Assembly (NCBI GenBank): GCA_003222375.1
Contig: QHVX01000026.1
Coordinates: 1 to 14,670 of the forward strand
DNA length: 14,670 nt
Reading direction: 5' to 3'
From: Acidobacteriota bacterium
Lineage (GTDB): Bacteria > Acidobacteriota > Thermoanaerobaculia > Gp7-AA8
Shown here: positions 12,814-14,670 of the stretch, piece after piece
Layout: each line of letters opens with the position of its first letter
How positions within the stretch are numbered: position 1 is the stretch's first letter
Notes under the pieces: model-generated
What the model was told of the DNA's origin: nothing
What the model saw: the letters and a program-made list of their open reading frames with translations, nothing else
The model's database searches: none
Made by a program: the position numbers and the translations under genes

Positions 12814-13779
12814 ATGCGCGCCATCGTCTTCGAGCGTTACGGCGACGAGAGCGTCCTACACATCGGAGAGGCGCCTTCTCCACTGCTCGTAGATGGGGCA
12901 GTGCGAATCCGCGTGCGTGCAACTTCCGTCAATCGCGCGGATCTGTTGCAGCGCGAAGGTCACTACCCTCCGCCCCCCGGCGCCTCCACAATCCTCGGAC
13001 TCGAATGCGCCGGCGAAATCGCGGAGATTGCGCGCGGCGTGAGCGGATGGCGCATCGGAGATCGCGCGATGGCGCTGCTTCCGGGTGGCGGCTATGCAGA
13101 AGAGGTAGTCGCCGATGCGGGATCGGTCATACGAATTCCGGAGGTCCTTTCGTTCGAAGAGGCCGGAGCGATTCCGGAAGTTTTTCTCACCGTGTTCCTC
13201 ACCGTCTTCGATCTCGCACGCGCGAAACTCGGCGAAACGCTTCTCGTTCACGGCGGAGGAAGCGGGGTCGGAACGGCTGCCATCACGCTGGGAAAGCTCG
13301 CGGGATTGCGCGTGATCGTCACCGTCGGATCGGACGAAAAGGCACGTCGCTGCCGCGAACATGGCGCCGACGACGCGATCAATTACAAGACTGAGGATTT
13401 CGTGGAACGCGCGCGCGGCGCGAACATCATCCTCGATCACATTGGTGCGCGGTATCTCGCGCGCGATCTGCACGCGCTAGCCGTCGACGGGCGCGTGGTG
13501 ATCATCGGATCGATGGGCGGCGGCAGCAAGGTCGAAGTCGATATCGGATCGCTTCTTCACAAACGGCAGCAGATCATCGGATCGACATTACGCGCGCGCT
13601 CGAAGGAAGCGAAGGCCGCGGTACTTTCCGGATTTGTCGCCAGGTTCGGCGACGATCTGAATGCCGGTCGTGTCCGGCCCGTCATTCATCGCGTCTATCC
13701 GCTCGAGCAGGCCGCCGCGGCGCATCGTGAGGTGGCAGGCGACCACTTCGGCAAAATCGTGCTGACGGTGTCATCCTGA
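12814..13779 (+). CDS. PIG3-type NAD(P)H quinone oxidoreductase (zinc-free MDR family)
   Basis: The protein has 321 residues, normal for the family. It transfers hydride from NADPH to quinones or similar electrophiles in the cytoplasm. The N-terminal GroES-like part has the family start MRAIVFERYG, SVNRADLLQREGHYPPPPGAS and GLECAGEI; the zinc-binding Cys/His set of alcohol dehydrogenases is absent. The nucleotide-binding part opens with LVHGGGSGVGTAAI (144-157), then VTVGSDEKARRCREHGADDAINY. The substrate-loop stretch LLPGGGYAEEV and IPEVFLTVFLTVFD are as expected for the PIG3 branch. The final Ser-Ser and TGA are the first nine bases of cloverleaf repeat copy 2. There is no good Shine-Dalgarno before ATG 12814. 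The gene stands alone between the ABC operon and the broken ankyrin gene. Confidence 0.92.
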   Translation: MRAIVFERYGDESVLHIGEAPSPLLVDGAVRIRVRATSVNRADLLQREGHYPPPPGASTILGLECAGEIAEIARGVSGWRIGDRAMALLPGGGYAEEVVADAGSVIRIPEVLSFEEAGAIPEVFLTVFLTVFDLARAKLGETLLVHGGGSGVGTAAITLGKLAGLRVIVTVGSDEKARRCREHGADDAINYKTEDFVERARGANIILDHIGARYLARDLHALAVDGRVVIIGSMGGGSKVEVDIGSLLHKRQQIIGSTLRARSKEAKAAVLSGFVARFGDDLNAGRVRPVIHRVYPLEQAAAAHREVAGDHFGKIVLTVSS

Positions 13780-13844
13780 CCCCGCGGAGCGGGGGAAGGA
13801 TCTCTGTTGACGAGATCCTTCGCCGTCTACGCGGCTCAGGATGA
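13771..13844. repeat. Four-way cloverleaf repeat, copy 2
   Basis: The 74 bp are built as outer stem TCATCCTGA/TCAGGATGA (perfect), hairpin CCCCGC-GGA-GCGGGG, hairpin GAAGGATCTC with GAGATCCTTC (perfect 10 bp, loop TGTTGAC), hairpin GCCG/CGGC, and the outer stem again. No base is left over at the junction. It is copy 1 reversed, with about ten differences including one single-base gap. The first nine bases give Ser-Ser-stop to the oxidoreductase gene. Relative to the gene whose stop it supplies, the orientation is the same as in copy 1: the C-rich arm comes first. The right edge lies nine bases from the ankyrin stop. Confidence 0.85.
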
Positions 13845-13853
13845 CGCTTCGCG

Positions 13854-14331
13854 TCAGACGCGGCACCGTTTCGCGCGCGCCCACATGAGAGCGCGCGGGC
13901 TGACCGAGATCGACGGGTCCGCGCTGCGAAGAGCGTGGATGGTGTCTTCATGGCACTGGAAGAGCGTGAAGCGGTCGATGTCGGCGACTCCAGCGACCGC
14001 GAGATCGAGAGGCCGAACGCCGCCGGCGCCTGCCTGGTGCGGATTGGCGCCGCGACGGAGAAGAAGCTGCACGATGTCGGTGTAGCCGTAGCCGGCAGCC
14101 ATCATCAGAGCAGTGAAGCCATCGCCGGCGACGCGATTGACGTCCGCGCCGCCATCGAGAAGCGCTTCGATTTTGGCCCGCGATCGTGTTCGGATCGGCG
14201 CCGCTCCTGATCAGAGTGCGAATCGTCGCGACGTCACCGGCGCGGGCGGCGTCCGCAAGTGGCGTGAAATCGTTGTTGAACTGGGCGCCGCACCCGAAAA
14301 GAAGGACAGTCAAAAAAGCGAGTCGTCGCAT
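13854..14331 (-). pseudogene. Ankyrin-repeat lipoprotein broken by a frameshifting deletion
   Basis: The start is ATG 14331 after GGAGAGG, 11 bases downstream of the Nudix stop. The first frame gives MRRLAFLTVLLFGC, a lipoprotein signal with Cys at 14, and one ankyrin repeat (FTPLADAARAGDVATIRTLIRSGADPN). After TIAG it turns into arginine-rich nonsense. The +1 frame from about 14180 continues the ankyrin pattern: AKIEALLDGGADVN, then GFTALMMAAGYGYTDIVQLLLRRGANPH and RPLDLAVAG, and stops at 13854. The distance between the GADPN of repeat 1 and AKIEALL is about 14 residues too short compared with the next repeat. The lesion is therefore a deletion of roughly 40 bp, not a one-base read error. 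The intact product would have been a periplasmic protein-binding lipoprotein of about 170 residues. Confidence 0.75.
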
Positions 14332-14342
14332 AGCCTCTCCTG

Positions 14343-14670
14343 TCAAGTACTTTGCGACGCAAAGTATAGGCCGGCCCAGATCTTGACGTCAACGAGCTCT
14401 TTCCTCGACGCGAGCCACTTGCGGATGTCGGCGAGCGGCACGGTGTGGACTTCGATTTTCTCGGAACCCACCCCGCCCCCCTTGCCCACCCGCCGCACCC
14501 CCTCCGCCCGGTAGAAACGCACCACCTCGGATGTAATGCCTGGCGAGGTGGGAGAAGCGGCGAGGCGTCGCACCGAATTACAAGTGAAGCCGGTCTCTTC
14601 CTCGAGTTCGCGACGCGCTGTGTCTTCGGCGCTCTCGTCTCCATCGATCAGTCCGGCCGGCAGATCGACG
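14343..14670 (-). CDS. Nudix hydrolase, ADP-ribose pyrophosphatase-like (5' end beyond the window)
   Basis: Only the C-terminal 108 residues or so are in the window; the frame is open to the edge. The Nudix box is complete and matches Gx5Ex7REUxEExGU: it runs from GLIDGDE through RRELEEETGF. It provides the Mg2+-binding helix that hydrolyses nucleoside diphosphates linked to another group. Downstream, SPGITSEVVRFYRAEGV is the pattern of the ADP-ribose/ADP-sugar pyrophosphatase branch, where SPG(x)(x)(S/T)E contributes to substrate binding. The tail ends VDVKIWAGLYFASQST. The stop is 11 bases upstream of the ankyrin start, whose Shine-Dalgarno almost touches it, so the two formed an operon. 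The true start lies outside. Confidence 0.88.
   Translation of the reverse strand, partial: VDLPAGLIDGDESAEDTARRELEEETGFTCNSVRRLAASPTSPGITSEVVRFYRAEGVRRVGKGGGVGSEKIEVHTVPLADIRKWLASRKELVDVKIWAGLYFASQST
14348..14366. repeat. 19-bp perfect palindrome at the end of the Nudix gene
   Basis: TACTTTGCG, a central A and CGCAAAGTA form an exact inverted repeat. It lies within the last Nudix codons, 16 bases before the ankyrin ATG. With a single central base, an mRNA hairpin would have to open at the tip, so a DNA operator is as likely as an RNA stem. It may be coding coincidence. Confidence 0.35.

Noticed and set aside
13180..13215. Tandem duplication in the oxidoreductase (FLTVFLTVF)
   Set aside because: The segment has the same length as in PIG3-type relatives, so it is an ordinary part of the family with similar codons by chance.
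1..14670. CRISPR arrays, tRNA or rRNA genes, insertion sequences
   Set aside because: No regularly spaced repeats, no tRNA-like cloverleaf with T-loop and anticodon pattern, and no transposase. The four-arm repeats lack all conserved tRNA bases.

Overview
The window is about 14.7 kb of high-GC bacterial chromosome in which nearly every base is coding. Nothing marks it as a phage, plasmid or transposon. The mix of families suggests an environmental member of Acidobacteriota or a close relative. It contains a VWA protein of the type known as 'VWFA-related, acidobacterial', a secreted double-CHRD protein with a beta-rich C-terminal domain, a secreted M28 peptidase, OmpA/Lpp-like lipoproteins, and stem-rich intergenic repeats. 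That placement is an inference from gene content, not a phylogenetic result.

Layout, left to right. A small lipoprotein (-) lies divergent to a BadF/BadG-type sugar kinase (+). A secreted CHRD protein (+) follows, with a Shine-Dalgarno-masking hairpin in its leader and a frameshift close to its 3' end. Next are a SLC13/ArsB-like permease (+) and an M28 metallopeptidase (-) that converge and overlap by 74 bp. A 99-aa hypothetical (+) converges on a two-gene unit (-) made of a PD-(D/E)XK-like protein and a helical protein of unknown function. Divergent from that unit is a VWA protein (+) whose stop abuts the start of an OmpA-family lipoprotein (+). Exonuclease III (-), a beta-barrel outer-membrane protein (+), an ABC-2 permease and ATPase pair (-), a PIG3-type quinone oxidoreductase (+), a broken ankyrin lipoprotein (-) and a Nudix hydrolase cut by the window edge (-) complete the window.

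Several products belong to the cell envelope: lipoproteins, secreted enzymes, an outer-membrane barrel, OmpA/VWA and an ABC exporter. No single pathway joins them. There are short operons (VWA-OmpA, ABC ATPase-permease, nuclease-like-helical, Nudix-ankyrin) separated by unrelated genes.

The most unusual features are non-coding. Two copies, in opposite orientation, of a 73-74 bp repeat fold on paper into a four-way cloverleaf with no unpaired junction bases. In each copy one end supplies the last two sense codons and the TGA stop of the neighbouring gene. A different three-way-junction element fills exactly the gap between two convergent stop codons. A perfect hairpin masks the Shine-Dalgarno of the CHRD gene. 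Several genes without a Shine-Dalgarno begin 6-7 nt after a TANNNT box, which suggests leaderless transcripts. I did not find a complete new enzymatic or defence system. The nuclease-like two-gene unit and the stop-donating cloverleaf repeats are the best leads.
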